Shown: positions 8,281 to 16,885 of the stretch, piece after piece
Layout: the number at the start of each line of letters is the position of its first letter
Position numbering within the stretch: the stretch's first letter is position 1
NCBI RefSeq assembly: GCF_007988945.1
Contig: NZ_BJVC01000006.1
Location: 1-64,000 of the forward strand
Direction of reading: 5' to 3'
Length of the DNA stretch: 64,000 bases
From: Swaminathania salitolerans
GTDB taxonomy: Bacteria; Pseudomonadota; Alphaproteobacteria; Acetobacterales; Acetobacteraceae
Made by a program: the position numbers and the translations under genes
The notes under the pieces: generated by a model
What the model saw: only the letters and a program-made list of their open reading frames with translations
Database searches by the model: none
What the model was told of the DNA's origin: nothing

Positions 8281-9480
8281 ATGCGCCGTTTTCGCCTGAG
8301 CACGCTGGACAGATATCTTCTGGCCCAGCTCATCCCTCCGTTTCTGGTTTCCCTGGCGGCTGTGCTGGCGGCCCTCCTGCTCGAGCGCCTGCTCGTCCTG
8401 TTCGACGATCTCGCGGCAGAGGGAAGCTCGCTCGCAACCTTCGTCGCGCTCCTGACCGATCTCCTTCCCCATTATCTCGGCCTCGCCCTGCCCGCGGCCC
8501 TGTGCGTCAGCGTCTTTCTGATCATACGGCGCATGAGCGACAATAACGAGATCGACGCTCTCATGGCGAGCGGGGTCTCCCTGCTCCGCATCGCCCGCCC
8601 CTATATGTGGACCGGACTTGCGGTCGGTTTCGCGAGCATCCTGCTCTATGGCTATATCCAGCCGGTCGCGCGATACGATTTTCGCTCCGGCTTCTATTAT
8701 GCGGCGCATTCCGGATGGGCGCCCCATCTCCAGGCAGGCATGTTCGCGACCACGGCCGACGATTCCATGCTGACCGCCGACCGGGTGAGCCGGAACGGAA
8801 CCATCCTGCACGACATCTTCATCCGTCAGAGAGAACCGGGCGGCGCGGTCAGGATCATCACGGCCCGCAGGGGACTGGTGACCGCCGTCCCCTCGCTCAA
8901 GCAGACACGGCTCGATCTGTGGGATGGCCTCATCGTGTACGATCCGCGCAACGGCAAGGGCAAGGCGACCCAGACACGGTTTACCCACAGCATGCGGGTT
9001 TTCGACCAGAGCCGCAGCACGGCAACCTTCCGTTCGCGCGGCATTGACGAGCGCGAGCTTACATTGTTCGAGCTGGCGACACGCCTCGAGGCGTCCCATC
9101 AGCGTCAGGGCGAGACCGGCACGCAAGGCGGCATCACCCGGTCGAGTCTGCGCGCGGAACTCGATTTCAGACTTGCCCGCGCGATCGCCATTCCTTTCAT
9201 CCCTCCCCTGGCCGTGGCACTGGCCATCGGTGCGAAGCGTCGCCGTCCCATCATAGGGCTGATCGCCCTGGCGCTCGTGCTCGTAGGGTTCGATCACATG
9301 CTCCAGTTCGGTCACGGACTGGTGGCCACCGACAGCGTGCGCGGTCTCTATGCGATCTGGCTTCCGGAAATCGTGTTTTCGGCCACGTGCTTCGCCTCGA
9401 TCTTCCGCCGATCCCGCGGGTCCTGGCGCAGGCGCAAGGCCATACCGCTGCAACGCAAGAGAGCCAGGAGACCCTCATGA
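8281..9480 (+). CDS. lptF: LPS export ABC transporter permease LptF
   Basis: 399 aa inner-membrane protein of the LptF/LptG (YjgP/YjgQ) family. N-terminal membrane spans (about 12-40, 62-85, 105-125), a periplasmic beta-jellyroll domain (about 130-285), and a C-terminal group of spans. With LptG and the ATPase LptB2 it extracts lipopolysaccharide from the inner membrane and passes it to the LptC-A-D bridge. The N-terminus MRRFRLSTLDRYLLAQLIPPF is typical. It follows the metallophosphoesterase by 2 bp and overlaps lptG by ATGA. lptB, lptC and lptA are not in this window. Confidence 0.88.
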   Translation: MRRFRLSTLDRYLLAQLIPPFLVSLAAVLAALLLERLLVLFDDLAAEGSSLATFVALLTDLLPHYLGLALPAALCVSVFLIIRRMSDNNEIDALMASGVSLLRIARPYMWTGLAVGFASILLYGYIQPVARYDFRSGFYYAAHSGWAPHLQAGMFATTADDSMLTADRVSRNGTILHDIFIRQREPGGAVRIITARRGLVTAVPSLKQTRLDLWDGLIVYDPRNGKGKATQTRFTHSMRVFDQSRSTATFRSRGIDERELTLFELATRLEASHQRQGETGTQGGITRSSLRAELDFRLARAIAIPFIPPLAVALAIGAKRRRPIIGLIALALVLVGFDHMLQFGHGLVATDSVRGLYAIWLPEIVFSATCFASIFRRSRGSWRRRKAIPLQRKRARRPS

Positions 9481-10670
9481 TATCCGGGCTCAGAGGCATA
9501 GTCCCGAAAAAGGCGCCAGGCCGGGGCAATTCGGGGGGCGATTCCGGAGGCGGTCCGGGGGGCAGTTTCGGGGGCAGTTTCGGGGGCAATTACGGGGGCG
9601 GCGTCCTCGTCCGGCACCTCACACGCTCGCTTCTCTCGCGCACCGCGCTTTGCGGGGCGATCCTGATCGGGCTGCTCGAGATCCTCGGATTGCTCGAGGT
9701 AACGACGCCGATTCTCGAGCGGCATCTCGGTCTGGGGGGGATCGTGCATTACGCCCTGCTGCGGCTTCCGGCCCTGTCGGTTCAGACCCTGCCCCTGAGC
9801 ACGCTGATCGGGGCGCTCTTCATGCTCATGCAGATGACGCTGAACAGCGAGATGGCCAGCCTGCGTGCGGCGGGTCTCTCCACCCGGCGTCTCGTGATCC
9901 TGCTTCTGCCAGCCATCGCCGCGATCAGTGCCTTCGGTATCGGCATGCAGGAATTCGTTGCGCCGCGCAGCGAGATCGCGCTTACCTCATGGTGGAACCG
10001 CACCGATCCCGACCCCGCGACCGGAGGACGGGCCCTCTGGTTCCACGCCGCCGGCGACGTCGTGCATATCGACGGATTCAGCAAGGGCGGCGCGCGGCTC
10101 CTGAAACCCGCTCTCTATCACCGCGCGCCCAATGGCGATCTGATCTCGGCAGATACGGCGCCGGATGCGGTATACGACCCGGTAGCGGGATGGCAGGCTG
10201 CCACCACACGCACGCTGACGCGGCTCAGCGACAAGGTTCTGATCGGAACGAGAACCGATGTGATTCTCCTCCCGCCGAGCATTACGCCGGAAACGATCAT
10301 TCAGCTTTCCCAGCCTTATCCCGCACTTTCGAGCTGGTCGATCTGGAAGATCCTCCATCGGGGCGGCGCCTCCAGCCTCCCGAAAGCGACGTACCGGATG
10401 GCGCTGTTCGCGCCCTTCGTCCTGCCCGTATCGCTCTGCGCGATGCTTCTCCTCGCCCTTCCCGTGATCTATATTCCTCCCCGGGCGGGTACGAAAAGCC
10501 TCCTGCCGATTGCGGCCCTTGCTGCGGGTTTCGGTTTCATAGTGCTTCAAGGCCTGATACAGGCACTCGGCAATGCAGGAACCCTGCCCGCGCCCGTCGC
10601 CATGGCGGCCCCACCCATTCTGGCTTTCCTTCTCGGAGGAGCCTGGATCGTGAAGATGGAAGAGACATGA
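9477..10670 (+). CDS. lptG: LPS export ABC transporter permease LptG
   Basis: 397 aa partner of LptF. Membrane spans, a periplasmic jellyroll domain, and C-terminal spans (APFVLPVSLCAMLLLALPVI and following) match the family. The LptG core starts near residue 44 (LVRHLTRSLLSRTALCG). The first ~43 residues are unusual: a Gly/Ser/Asn-rich cytoplasmic extension encoded by 12-bp tandem repeats. ATG 9477 overlaps the lptF stop (ATGA) and the stop overlaps the start of the hydroxylase gene the same way. The repeat tail is probably an unstructured addition; nothing suggests that it alters the core. Confidence 0.87.
   Translation: MISGLRGIVPKKAPGRGNSGGDSGGGPGGSFGGSFGGNYGGGVLVRHLTRSLLSRTALCGAILIGLLEILGLLEVTTPILERHLGLGGIVHYALLRLPALSVQTLPLSTLIGALFMLMQMTLNSEMASLRAAGLSTRRLVILLLPAIAAISAFGIGMQEFVAPRSEIALTSWWNRTDPDPATGGRALWFHAAGDVVHIDGFSKGGARLLKPALYHRAPNGDLISADTAPDAVYDPVAGWQAATTRTLTRLSDKVLIGTRTDVILLPPSITPETIIQLSQPYPALSSWSIWKILHRGGASSLPKATYRMALFAPFVLPVSLCAMLLLALPVIYIPPRAGTKSLLPIAALAAGFGFIVLQGLIQALGNAGTLPAPVAMAAPPILAFLLGGAWIVKMEET
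9561..9596. repeat. 12-bp Gly-rich coding repeat in lptG
   Basis: Three consecutive 12-bp units (two exact ggcagtttcggg, one variant), with further degenerate copies from about 9525 to 9602. They encode the Gly-Ser-Phe-Gly/Gly-Asn-Tyr-Gly tail at the N-terminus of LptG. The unit is a multiple of three and preserves frame. Confidence 0.9.
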
Positions 10671-11485
10671 GCCAGTCCAGTTCTGACCAACCCGAGGGAT
10701 TCTGGCGCGCCTTCTGGGCAGCCCGGAGCAATCAGGGATCGCTGCGCACCGGACGGAGCTTCGATCTCGGCAAGATGAGTCTCCCCCATCTCTGGATGGC
10801 CTATCTCACCTACCCCACCATCCTTCTCTATTTCGCGCTCATCCTCGTTTCCTCCGCCATTGCCATTGCCTGCGGCCCCCGTTTCGGAACAACCCTCATT
10901 GCGGTGCTGCTCGTCATCGGCATCTATCCCTTCGCCTGGTACGCCATTCACCGTTTCATCCTGCACGGGCGCTGGCTCTACCGGAATCCTGTCACGGCCT
11001 CTCTCTGGAAACGCGTCCATTTCGATCATCACCAGGATCCGCATCTGCTGGATGTCCTGTTCGGATCGCCGCTCAACACCATTCCCACCATCGCCATCAT
11101 CGTGATGCCCATCGGCTGGGCGATCGATGGCGTCAGCACCGCCTTTGCCGCTCTTGCGACCGGGCTGGTGATGACCTGCATCTATGAGTTCTTCCACTGC
11201 ATCCAGCATCTGGCCTACAAACCGCGCTGGAAATGGGTCGCCCGCATCAAGCAGCTTCATGTTCTCCATCATTTCCATGACGAGGACGGCAATTATGGCA
11301 TCACCAATTATGCCGCGGACCGTCTGTTCGGCAGTTTCTACCGCGAGGCCCGTGCGCGGCCCCGCAGCGCGCATGTCTTCGATCTGGGCTACGATCTCGA
11401 AGAGGCCCGGCGCTATCCCTGGGTCATGAACCGCACGGGTGCACCGCCCAAACAGCGTCCGGACGGAGCGCGGCGCAACGGGTAG
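10667..11485 (+). CDS. Fatty-acid hydroxylase (sterol desaturase superfamily), probable ceramide/fatty-acid 2-hydroxylase
   Basis: 272 aa membrane di-iron enzyme. Histidine clusters are in the expected order: HRFILH near 94, HFDHHQDPH near 117, HCIQHL near 177 and HVLHHFHDEDGNYG near 197, with two pairs of membrane spans between them. Spacing and the closing NYGITNYAADRLFG block resemble fatty acid 2-hydroxylases of the FA2H/Scs7 type. Acetic acid bacteria are known to make ceramides with 2-hydroxypalmitate, so hydroxylation of the ceramide acyl chain is the most attractive role. It overlaps lptG by ATGA. A carotenoid or sterol substrate is less likely in this setting. Confidence 0.82.
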   Translation: MSQSSSDQPEGFWRAFWAARSNQGSLRTGRSFDLGKMSLPHLWMAYLTYPTILLYFALILVSSAIAIACGPRFGTTLIAVLLVIGIYPFAWYAIHRFILHGRWLYRNPVTASLWKRVHFDHHQDPHLLDVLFGSPLNTIPTIAIIVMPIGWAIDGVSTAFAALATGLVMTCIYEFFHCIQHLAYKPRWKWVARIKQLHVLHHFHDEDGNYGITNYAADRLFGSFYREARARPRSAHVFDLGYDLEEARRYPWVMNRTGAPPKQRPDGARRNG

Positions 11486-11492
11486 AGACGAC

Positions 11493-12251
11493 ATGACCCT
11501 TCCCGTTCTGGTCCTTGCCGGATCACGCGACGGCGCGCAGGATCCTCTCGCGCGACATGGCGGCGTGCCGCACAAGGCCCTGCTCCCGGTCGCCGGTCGC
11601 CCGATGATCGACCGGGTGCTCCAGACCCTCTCGACCTGTCCGGAACTCGGGCCGATCCATGTCAGCATCGAAACCCCGGAGGCACTGGCGCATCTCGAAA
11701 GGCCTTTCGATTGCCTGCCGACGGCAAAGGGTCCGAGCGGCAGCGTGGCCCTCGCCCTCGAGCGTCTCGGCACGCCCCTCCTCATCACGACCGCCGATCA
11801 TCCCCTTCTGCGGCGGGAATGGATCGCCGCCTTCATCGATGCGGCCGAGCGGACCGATTGCGATCTGGCCGTCGGCATCGCAACACGCGAGAGCATCGAG
11901 CGCGACGTTCCGGATACGAAGCGCACCTATATTCCGCTGAGCGACATGATGTTCTCGGGATGCAATCTCTTTCTTCTGCGCAACAGCCGCGCCGAAGCCG
12001 TCGTCAAACTGTGGCAGACTCTCGAGAGAGACCGCAAACATCCGCTCCGGATGGCCCGGACCCTCGGGGCGGGCATTCTGCTGCGCGCCCTGTGCAGGCG
12101 GCTCTCCAGCACGGTGCTGCTGTCGCGACTCCGCAAGCTGACGGGGGCCAGGGTCGCCCTCGTGCCGATCGATGACGGACGCGCGGCTGTCGATGTCGAC
12201 AAACCCGAGGATCTTCGCCTCGTGATCGCGCTCATGGCGTCCGCCGGATGA
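11493..12251 (+). CDS. NTP transferase domain protein (MobA/GlmU-like)
   Basis: 252 aa Rossmann-type nucleotidyltransferase. The N-terminal LVLAGSRDGAQDPLAR followed by HKALLPVAGRPMIDRVL matches the NTP-binding loop and conserved Lys of the MobA-like family; TTADHPLL near 91 carries the metal-binding Asp. The C-terminal VDVDKPEDLRLV is also a family landmark. It should join an NTP to a phosphosugar or phosphoalcohol. It starts 7 bp after the hydroxylase gene and overlaps the glycosyltransferase by ATGA, so it probably supplies an activated donor for envelope-lipid decoration. MobA itself is unlikely because no molybdenum cofactor genes are nearby. Confidence 0.75.
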   Translation: MTLPVLVLAGSRDGAQDPLARHGGVPHKALLPVAGRPMIDRVLQTLSTCPELGPIHVSIETPEALAHLERPFDCLPTAKGPSGSVALALERLGTPLLITTADHPLLRREWIAAFIDAAERTDCDLAVGIATRESIERDVPDTKRTYIPLSDMMFSGCNLFLLRNSRAEAVVKLWQTLERDRKHPLRMARTLGAGILLRALCRRLSSTVLLSRLRKLTGARVALVPIDDGRAAVDVDKPEDLRLVIALMASAG

Positions 12252-13321
12252 AAATCGTCTATGTGATCAACTCGGTCGAGGGAGGCGGCGCTGCCCTGCC
12301 CGTGCCCGCCATCGCCTCCGTCATGCGGGCCCGCGGCCATGAGGTCACGATCCTGGCCCTGACGCGTCGCGACGGTCGTGCCATACGCCCCATGATCGAG
12401 GCCGGTCTGACCGTGCATGTCCGCGAGGGCGGGAGAAAGGATCATCCCGCTGCCCTGGCCTGGCTCGACCGGGTCATCGGCGAGCAGAAACCCGATCTCA
12501 TCTGGACTTCGCTCACACGGGCCACGCTTCTCGGCCAGCTCGTCGGCCTGCGCCGACGCCTGCCGGTGGTGAGCTGGCAGCATTCCGCCCGCCTGAAGCC
12601 GGTCAATGCGCGCCTGCTGCGTCTGACCCGATGCCTGACGAAGCTCTGGATCGCGGATTCGGACTGCGTGCTTTCGGAGACGCGGCGCAAGCTCCGCCTG
12701 CCCGAAAACCGGATCGCCTGCTGGCCGATCTTCCGGGCCGATCCGACTTTTCCCGTCGCCCCTCCATGGGAGCCCGGCCAGATCATCAGGATCGGGACAC
12801 TCGGTCGCCTTCACCCGGTCAAGGGTTATGACGTGCTTTGCAGGGCCGTGTCCCTGCTGACGAAAATGAAGGATCTGCCACCTTTCGAGGTCGTGATCGC
12901 AGGAGAGGGCGAGGAGCGCGACAGGCTGGCGGAACGGATCGCCCGGGACGCGCTTCCGGTTTCGCTGATCGGTTATTGCAGCGACCCCGCCACCTTCCTC
13001 CCGGGCCTTTCCCTCTATGTCCAGCCCTCTCACTGGGAGGGATTCTGCCTTGCGGCGCATGAGGCAATGCTTGCCCGCCTGCCGGTGATCGCCTCTGCCG
13101 CAGGCGAGCTTCCCCGCACGATCGACGAGAGCTGCGGGCGCATCGTGCCTCCGGGCGATCCCGAAGCCCTCGCCCTGGCCCTGGCGGACAGGCTTCGCCA
13201 GCCCGGGACTCTGGCGGCCATGGGCAGCCATGCCCGCGCACGGGTGCTCGCGCGCTTTGCAGCGGAGTCCTTCGACCGTTGCGGCGATGCGCTCATGGCC
13301 CGTGTCGAGCGCCTTGTCTGA
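12248..13321 (+). CDS. Glycosyltransferase family 4-like protein
   Basis: 357 aa GT-B glycosyltransferase. The N-terminal domain starts MKIVYVINSVEGGGAALPV, typical of GT4. The C-terminal donor domain shows IGTLGRLHPVKGYDVL near 178, VIAGEGEERDRL near 217, and the EX7E-type stretch HWEGFCLAAHEAMLARLPV near 260. It overlaps the NTP transferase gene (ATGA) and ends the cluster that begins with the metallophosphoesterase. It most likely adds a sugar to a lipid or LPS core acceptor; acceptor and sugar are not readable. No membrane segment is evident. Confidence 0.82.
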   Translation: MKIVYVINSVEGGGAALPVPAIASVMRARGHEVTILALTRRDGRAIRPMIEAGLTVHVREGGRKDHPAALAWLDRVIGEQKPDLIWTSLTRATLLGQLVGLRRRLPVVSWQHSARLKPVNARLLRLTRCLTKLWIADSDCVLSETRRKLRLPENRIACWPIFRADPTFPVAPPWEPGQIIRIGTLGRLHPVKGYDVLCRAVSLLTKMKDLPPFEVVIAGEGEERDRLAERIARDALPVSLIGYCSDPATFLPGLSLYVQPSHWEGFCLAAHEAMLARLPVIASAAGELPRTIDESCGRIVPPGDPEALALALADRLRQPGTLAAMGSHARARVLARFAAESFDRCGDALMARVERLV

Positions 13322-13364
13322 AGAGACGTTCCCACCCGCGAACCGGAATCGTGAAGGAGGAATC

Positions 13365-13874
13365 GTGAGAGAGGAACGGGACGGAATTTCTCTTCCCGAA
13401 ACGCAGCTCGCGATCCGGCGCGGGGTCCTCGCCCTGTGTCGCTCCCTCGGCTGGGCATGCATCAACGAATTCAGTCTTCCCGCTGCCGGACGCCGGGCCG
13501 ACATCATGGCGCTCTCCCGCGACGGCCTGCTGCATTGCATCGAAATCAAGTCCGGAACGCGGGATTTCCTGACCGACCGGAAATGGCAGAGCTATCGCGA
13601 CTGGTGCGATCATCTCTATTTCGCGTTCGACCAGAATTTCCCTGCCGGGTTGATCCCCGAGGATACGGGCGTCTTCATCGCGCATCTGGGCGAAACCCCC
13701 TCAACCATTCCGGCCGAATGTGCCATCATCCGCGAAAGCCCGCTGCGAAAACTGCCACCCGCCCGCAGAAAGACCCTCATGCAGCTCTTTGGCCATACCG
13801 CCGCGACCCGGCTCATGTCGCTCGAGGATCCGGCCATGACCGCCTCTCTGCGCGCTGCCCGGCGGGTCGACTGA
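13365..13874 (+). CDS. mmcB: MmcB family DNA repair protein
   Basis: 169 aa. It matches the alphaproteobacterial MmcB (DUF1052) family with a restriction-endonuclease-like core: RRADIMALSRDG then CIEIKSGTRDFLTDRKWQSY, where the Asp and Glu-x-Lys form the PD-(D/E)XK-like site, followed by YRDWCDHLYFAF. Caulobacter MmcB is a damage-induced protein linked to mutagenesis and repair. The start is taken as GTG 13365, preceded 4 bp upstream by a perfect AGGAGG; the frame is open earlier but runs into the glycosyltransferase gene. Its position is probably unrelated to the lipid genes. Confidence 0.82.
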   Translation: MREERDGISLPETQLAIRRGVLALCRSLGWACINEFSLPAAGRRADIMALSRDGLLHCIEIKSGTRDFLTDRKWQSYRDWCDHLYFAFDQNFPAGLIPEDTGVFIAHLGETPSTIPAECAIIRESPLRKLPPARRKTLMQLFGHTAATRLMSLEDPAMTASLRAARRVD

Positions 13875-13893
13875 GTCAACAAGGAGACATTTC

Positions 13894-14688
13894 ATGAGTG
13901 ACCATCGCCATATTGCCCGGCGCCTGGAAATTGCCCGTTCGGTCGTTTCCGATGCGGCGGCGCTCGCCATGGCGATGAGGCCCCCTCCGGGCGGTCCGAC
14001 AGGGACGACGAAGGGTCTTCAGGATTATGTGACCGAGGCGGACACGGCCGTCGAGGCTCTGGTCTCTTCCCGCCTGAACGACCTCTTTCCGGAAGACGGA
14101 TTCATGGGAGAGGAAGGCGGACGTCTCAGACAGGGTGCGCTCACCTGGGTGATCGACCCGATCGACGGAACCTCCAACTATGCCCGGGGTCGCGAACGCT
14201 GGTGCGTCTCGCTCGGCCTGCTGGAGAACGACCTGCCCGTGGCAGGCGTGATCCAGGCCCCCGCCCTCGGTGAAACCTACTGGGCCATGCGTGGCTGCGG
14301 CGCCTGGATGAACGGCTCCCGCCTCAAGGCCTCTCCGGTGACGGATACATGCAGTGCCATGGTCGAAATGGGCTGGAGTGCCAAGGTCGCCCCGGCTCTC
14401 TATGCCCGCCATGCACAATCCTTTCTCGAGCTGGGAATCGCACCGCGTACCGGCGCCTGCGGCGCGCTCGCCCTGGCCGATGTGGCATCGGGCCGGAGCG
14501 ATGGCTATCTCGAGATCGCCATCAATCTCTGGGACGTCGCAGCGGGCCTCGTCCTGCTTCATGAGGCAGGCGCGCGCGTATCCCCCTTCCTTGCCGATGG
14601 CGGTCTGACCGGCTGCATTCCGATTCTCGCAACCGCGCCGGGCGTGGCCGAGCCGGTCGCACGCGCTGCGGGGATGCGTCTGTCATGA
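13894..14688 (+). CDS. Inositol monophosphatase family protein
   Basis: 264 aa Mg-dependent phosphatase of the IMPase/SuhB/CysQ/HisN family. Metal-binding motifs are MGEEGG near 71, WVIDPIDGTSNY near 86, and the C-terminal NLWDVAAGLVLLHEAGARV near 210. It removes phosphate from a small phosphorylated alcohol or sugar. Sequence alone does not separate SuhB-like inositol phosphatase, histidinol-phosphatase HisN or CysQ. It starts 19 bp after mmcB with an AAGGAG ribosome binding site and may be co-transcribed with it. Confidence 0.85.
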   Translation: MSDHRHIARRLEIARSVVSDAAALAMAMRPPPGGPTGTTKGLQDYVTEADTAVEALVSSRLNDLFPEDGFMGEEGGRLRQGALTWVIDPIDGTSNYARGRERWCVSLGLLENDLPVAGVIQAPALGETYWAMRGCGAWMNGSRLKASPVTDTCSAMVEMGWSAKVAPALYARHAQSFLELGIAPRTGACGALALADVASGRSDGYLEIAINLWDVAAGLVLLHEAGARVSPFLADGGLTGCIPILATAPGVAEPVARAAGMRLS

Positions 14689-14779
14689 CGGAACGTTCCC
14701 TCTCCCATCATCACGCCATATTTCCCGCTCAGGGCAGGATTTTTCCTGTCACGGCCACACAAAGCGAGGCTCACTCCTC

Positions 14780-15730
14780 ATGACATCCCGCTCTTTCTTC
14801 CTCGCCCCCATGCGCCCGGGCCTGTTCGCCCTCACCTTGACGACACCGGTCCTGATGGCCGTCGCCACGCCCGCCGCCCGGGCGGCGACGGCGCAGCAGG
14901 CTCTGGTGGATCGCGCGACCCTGGCCGTACAGGACATCTTTCAGGGCACGACCCCGACATCGCGCGCGCAGCGTTATCTGGCCAAGGCACGCGCCGTCAT
15001 GGTCTGTCCGTCCGTGTTTCGCATGTCGATCGTCTTCGGCGGTTCGGGTGGCGGTTGCCTGCTTCTGTCGCGCGATGCCCGCGGGTCCTGGTCGGACCCG
15101 GCCTTCTACACGCTGAGCTCTGCCTCGATGGGGCTTCAGCTCGGTGTGGAAAGCTCCCAGCTCATGTTCTTCGTCATGTCCGATCGCGGCCTGCAGGCGT
15201 TGCTCGACAGCCAGTTCAAGTTCAGCGCCAATGCCTCGGCCTCCTTCGCCAATATGGGCAGCGGTATCGAGAGCGGTTCGGCGGGCGCATCGAATACGGA
15301 TATCCTCGCCCTGCAGAAGTCTCAGGGCCTGTTCGCCGGCGCTTCGCTCGGCGGCTCCAAACTGACGGTCGACAGCGCCGCGAACCGGGCATTCTACGGT
15401 CAGCCGGTCGGGCCGGAAGACATCGTCATCTCCATGAGGGTCAACAATACGGGTGCCGATCCCCTGAGACGGGTTCTCATGCAGGTGGTGCAGTCGCAGG
15501 CGACAGGAACGCCCACCTCCCTTACCGGAAACAGCCAGAGCGGTGCAGGAAGCCAGCCAGGCGGCGCTTACGCCAATCCATCGGCTACCGGAGCCGCAAC
15601 GGGAGCTGCGCCGGGCCGGGCCGCGACAGTCGGAAACAGCCCCTACCCCGCGAATTATGATAGCCGACGCTCCTATACGAGCCAGAGCGGTGGGGCAGTC
15701 CGGAGCGAGACGCTCTCGTCTCCACGCTGA
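14780..15730 (+). CDS. Exported SYLF-domain (Ysc84) lipid-binding protein
   Basis: 316 aa. A signal peptide ends at about residue 33 (TPAARAATA). The SYLF/Ysc84 domain spans roughly 45-215: AKARAVMVCPSVFRMSIVFGG, GCLLLSRDARGSWSDPAFYTLSS, LMFFVMSDRGLQALLDSQFKF, then SLGGSKLTVDSAANRAFYG. SYLF domains bind phosphoinositides in eukaryotes; bacterial members are exported proteins of unclear function. The last 90 residues are Ser/Gly/Ala/Asn-rich and probably disordered. It is a single-gene unit facing mltG, with a strong hairpin between them. Confidence 0.82.
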   Translation: MTSRSFFLAPMRPGLFALTLTTPVLMAVATPAARAATAQQALVDRATLAVQDIFQGTTPTSRAQRYLAKARAVMVCPSVFRMSIVFGGSGGGCLLLSRDARGSWSDPAFYTLSSASMGLQLGVESSQLMFFVMSDRGLQALLDSQFKFSANASASFANMGSGIESGSAGASNTDILALQKSQGLFAGASLGGSKLTVDSAANRAFYGQPVGPEDIVISMRVNNTGADPLRRVLMQVVQSQATGTPTSLTGNSQSGAGSQPGGAYANPSATGAATGAAPGRAATVGNSPYPANYDSRRSYTSQSGGAVRSETLSSPR

Positions 15731-15857
15731 TCGGAATACCGAGCGACGCCCCGTATCCCTGCCCCCCCGTGAGCCGGGATATCGGGAAGCGTGCCCCGAA
15801 AAGCGCGTCACGAGATGCGCGTCACGAAACGCACCTTATGAAACGCACGGCGCAGAC

Positions 15858-15895
15858 CCCGTCAGGGCCGTTCCTTCGGTTCCGGCCCTGACGGG
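15858..15895. terminator. 13-bp perfect hairpin between convergent SYLF gene and mltG
   Basis: 15858-15870 pairs perfectly with 15883-15895 around a 12-nt loop. It overlaps the last ~11 codons of mltG and lies downstream of the SYLF gene. No T-run follows on either strand, so it could be a bidirectional barrier or RNA-stabilising stem rather than a classical intrinsic terminator. Confidence 0.4.
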
Positions 15896-16869
15896 CGGTT
15901 CCCTCGTCTCAGGGCACGCAGGGCGCCGACCTTGCGGTTATGCGCGTCGAGGGTAGAGGAAAAACCGTGCCCCCCCCGGCCATCGGCCACGAAATAGAGC
16001 ATATCGCCCGGAGCAGGATGAGCGACCGCCTCCAGCGCGGCCCGTCCCGGCGAGCAGATCGGCCCTGCGGGAAGTCCGGATATCGCATAGGTGTTGTGCG
16101 GCCCCGGTCTGTGCAGCTCCTCATGGGTGAGAGGATGGTCGAGCACGCCCAGACCGGCACTCAGATCGTAGATCGCAGTCGGGTCGGATTGCAGCTTCAT
16201 GCCGCGCGCCAGTCTGTTGAGAAAGACGCGGGCAATGAGCGGTCGCTCCTGCGGCGCTGCGGTCTCCCTCTCGACGATCGAGGCCAAAGTGAGCATCTCT
16301 TCCGCATTCGCAAGACCCAGCCCGGGATCGCGCGCCGCCCATAGCGTATCGAGACTCCTTCTCATAAGGGTCTGGAGCCTGTGGACGATCTGCACGCGCG
16401 AGACGCCACGCTCGTAATCGATCGTCTGGGGAAAGACCGAGCCCTCGGCAAACTCCGGCACCGGCCCCGAAAGATACGGCGTATGAGCGATCAGTGCGGC
16501 GATCTGACGGGAGGTCAGCCCTTCGGGAATGGTGAGCTGATGCCGGACGGGCGCTGCGTGACGCAGGATCGCGAGCGTTCCGAGCATGGACACATGGGCG
16601 GGAAAATGGAGTTCGGCCGCATGGAGCGGCCCTTCGGACGCCGTGAGCCGCGTCACGATCCTGAAACCGAGACGCGCCATTCTGCCCCGGGGAAGAATGC
16701 CCGCCTCGCCGAGAGAGCGGGCGATCGACGACACGCCGCCGCGCGAGACGACATGGTCGGTTCCGGTCCGGAGCGGGCCGTCCCTGTGCGCGAGAGACCA
16801 CAGGGATGCAGCGATACCGCCCGGGACGAGTATGCAGATCAGAACGAAGGCGGTCGCGAGCCGCCTCAT
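15862..16869 (-). CDS. mltG: Endolytic transglycosylase MltG
   Basis: 335 aa YceG family protein. One N-terminal membrane anchor (about residues 5-27), a LysM-like part, then the catalytic domain. The catalytic glutamate is in ASIVERETAAPQERP near 198, followed by VFLNRLARGMKLQSDPTAIY and SPGRAALEAVAHPA. It cleaves nascent peptidoglycan strands at the inner membrane and is thought to end glycan polymerisation. It is the last gene of the fabD-fabG-acpP-fabF-mltG block, 16 bp after fabF, an order common in alphaproteobacteria. The usual pabC and tmk of enterobacteria are absent. Confidence 0.88.
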   Translation of the reverse strand: MRRLATAFVLICILVPGGIAASLWSLAHRDGPLRTGTDHVVSRGGVSSIARSLGEAGILPRGRMARLGFRIVTRLTASEGPLHAAELHFPAHVSMLGTLAILRHAAPVRHQLTIPEGLTSRQIAALIAHTPYLSGPVPEFAEGSVFPQTIDYERGVSRVQIVHRLQTLMRRSLDTLWAARDPGLGLANAEEMLTLASIVERETAAPQERPLIARVFLNRLARGMKLQSDPTAIYDLSAGLGVLDHPLTHEELHRPGPHNTYAISGLPAGPICSPGRAALEAVAHPAPGDMLYFVADGRGGHGFSSTLDAHNRKVGALRALRRGNRPSGPEPKERP

Positions 16870-16885
16870 GCCCGGCCGCAGGGTC

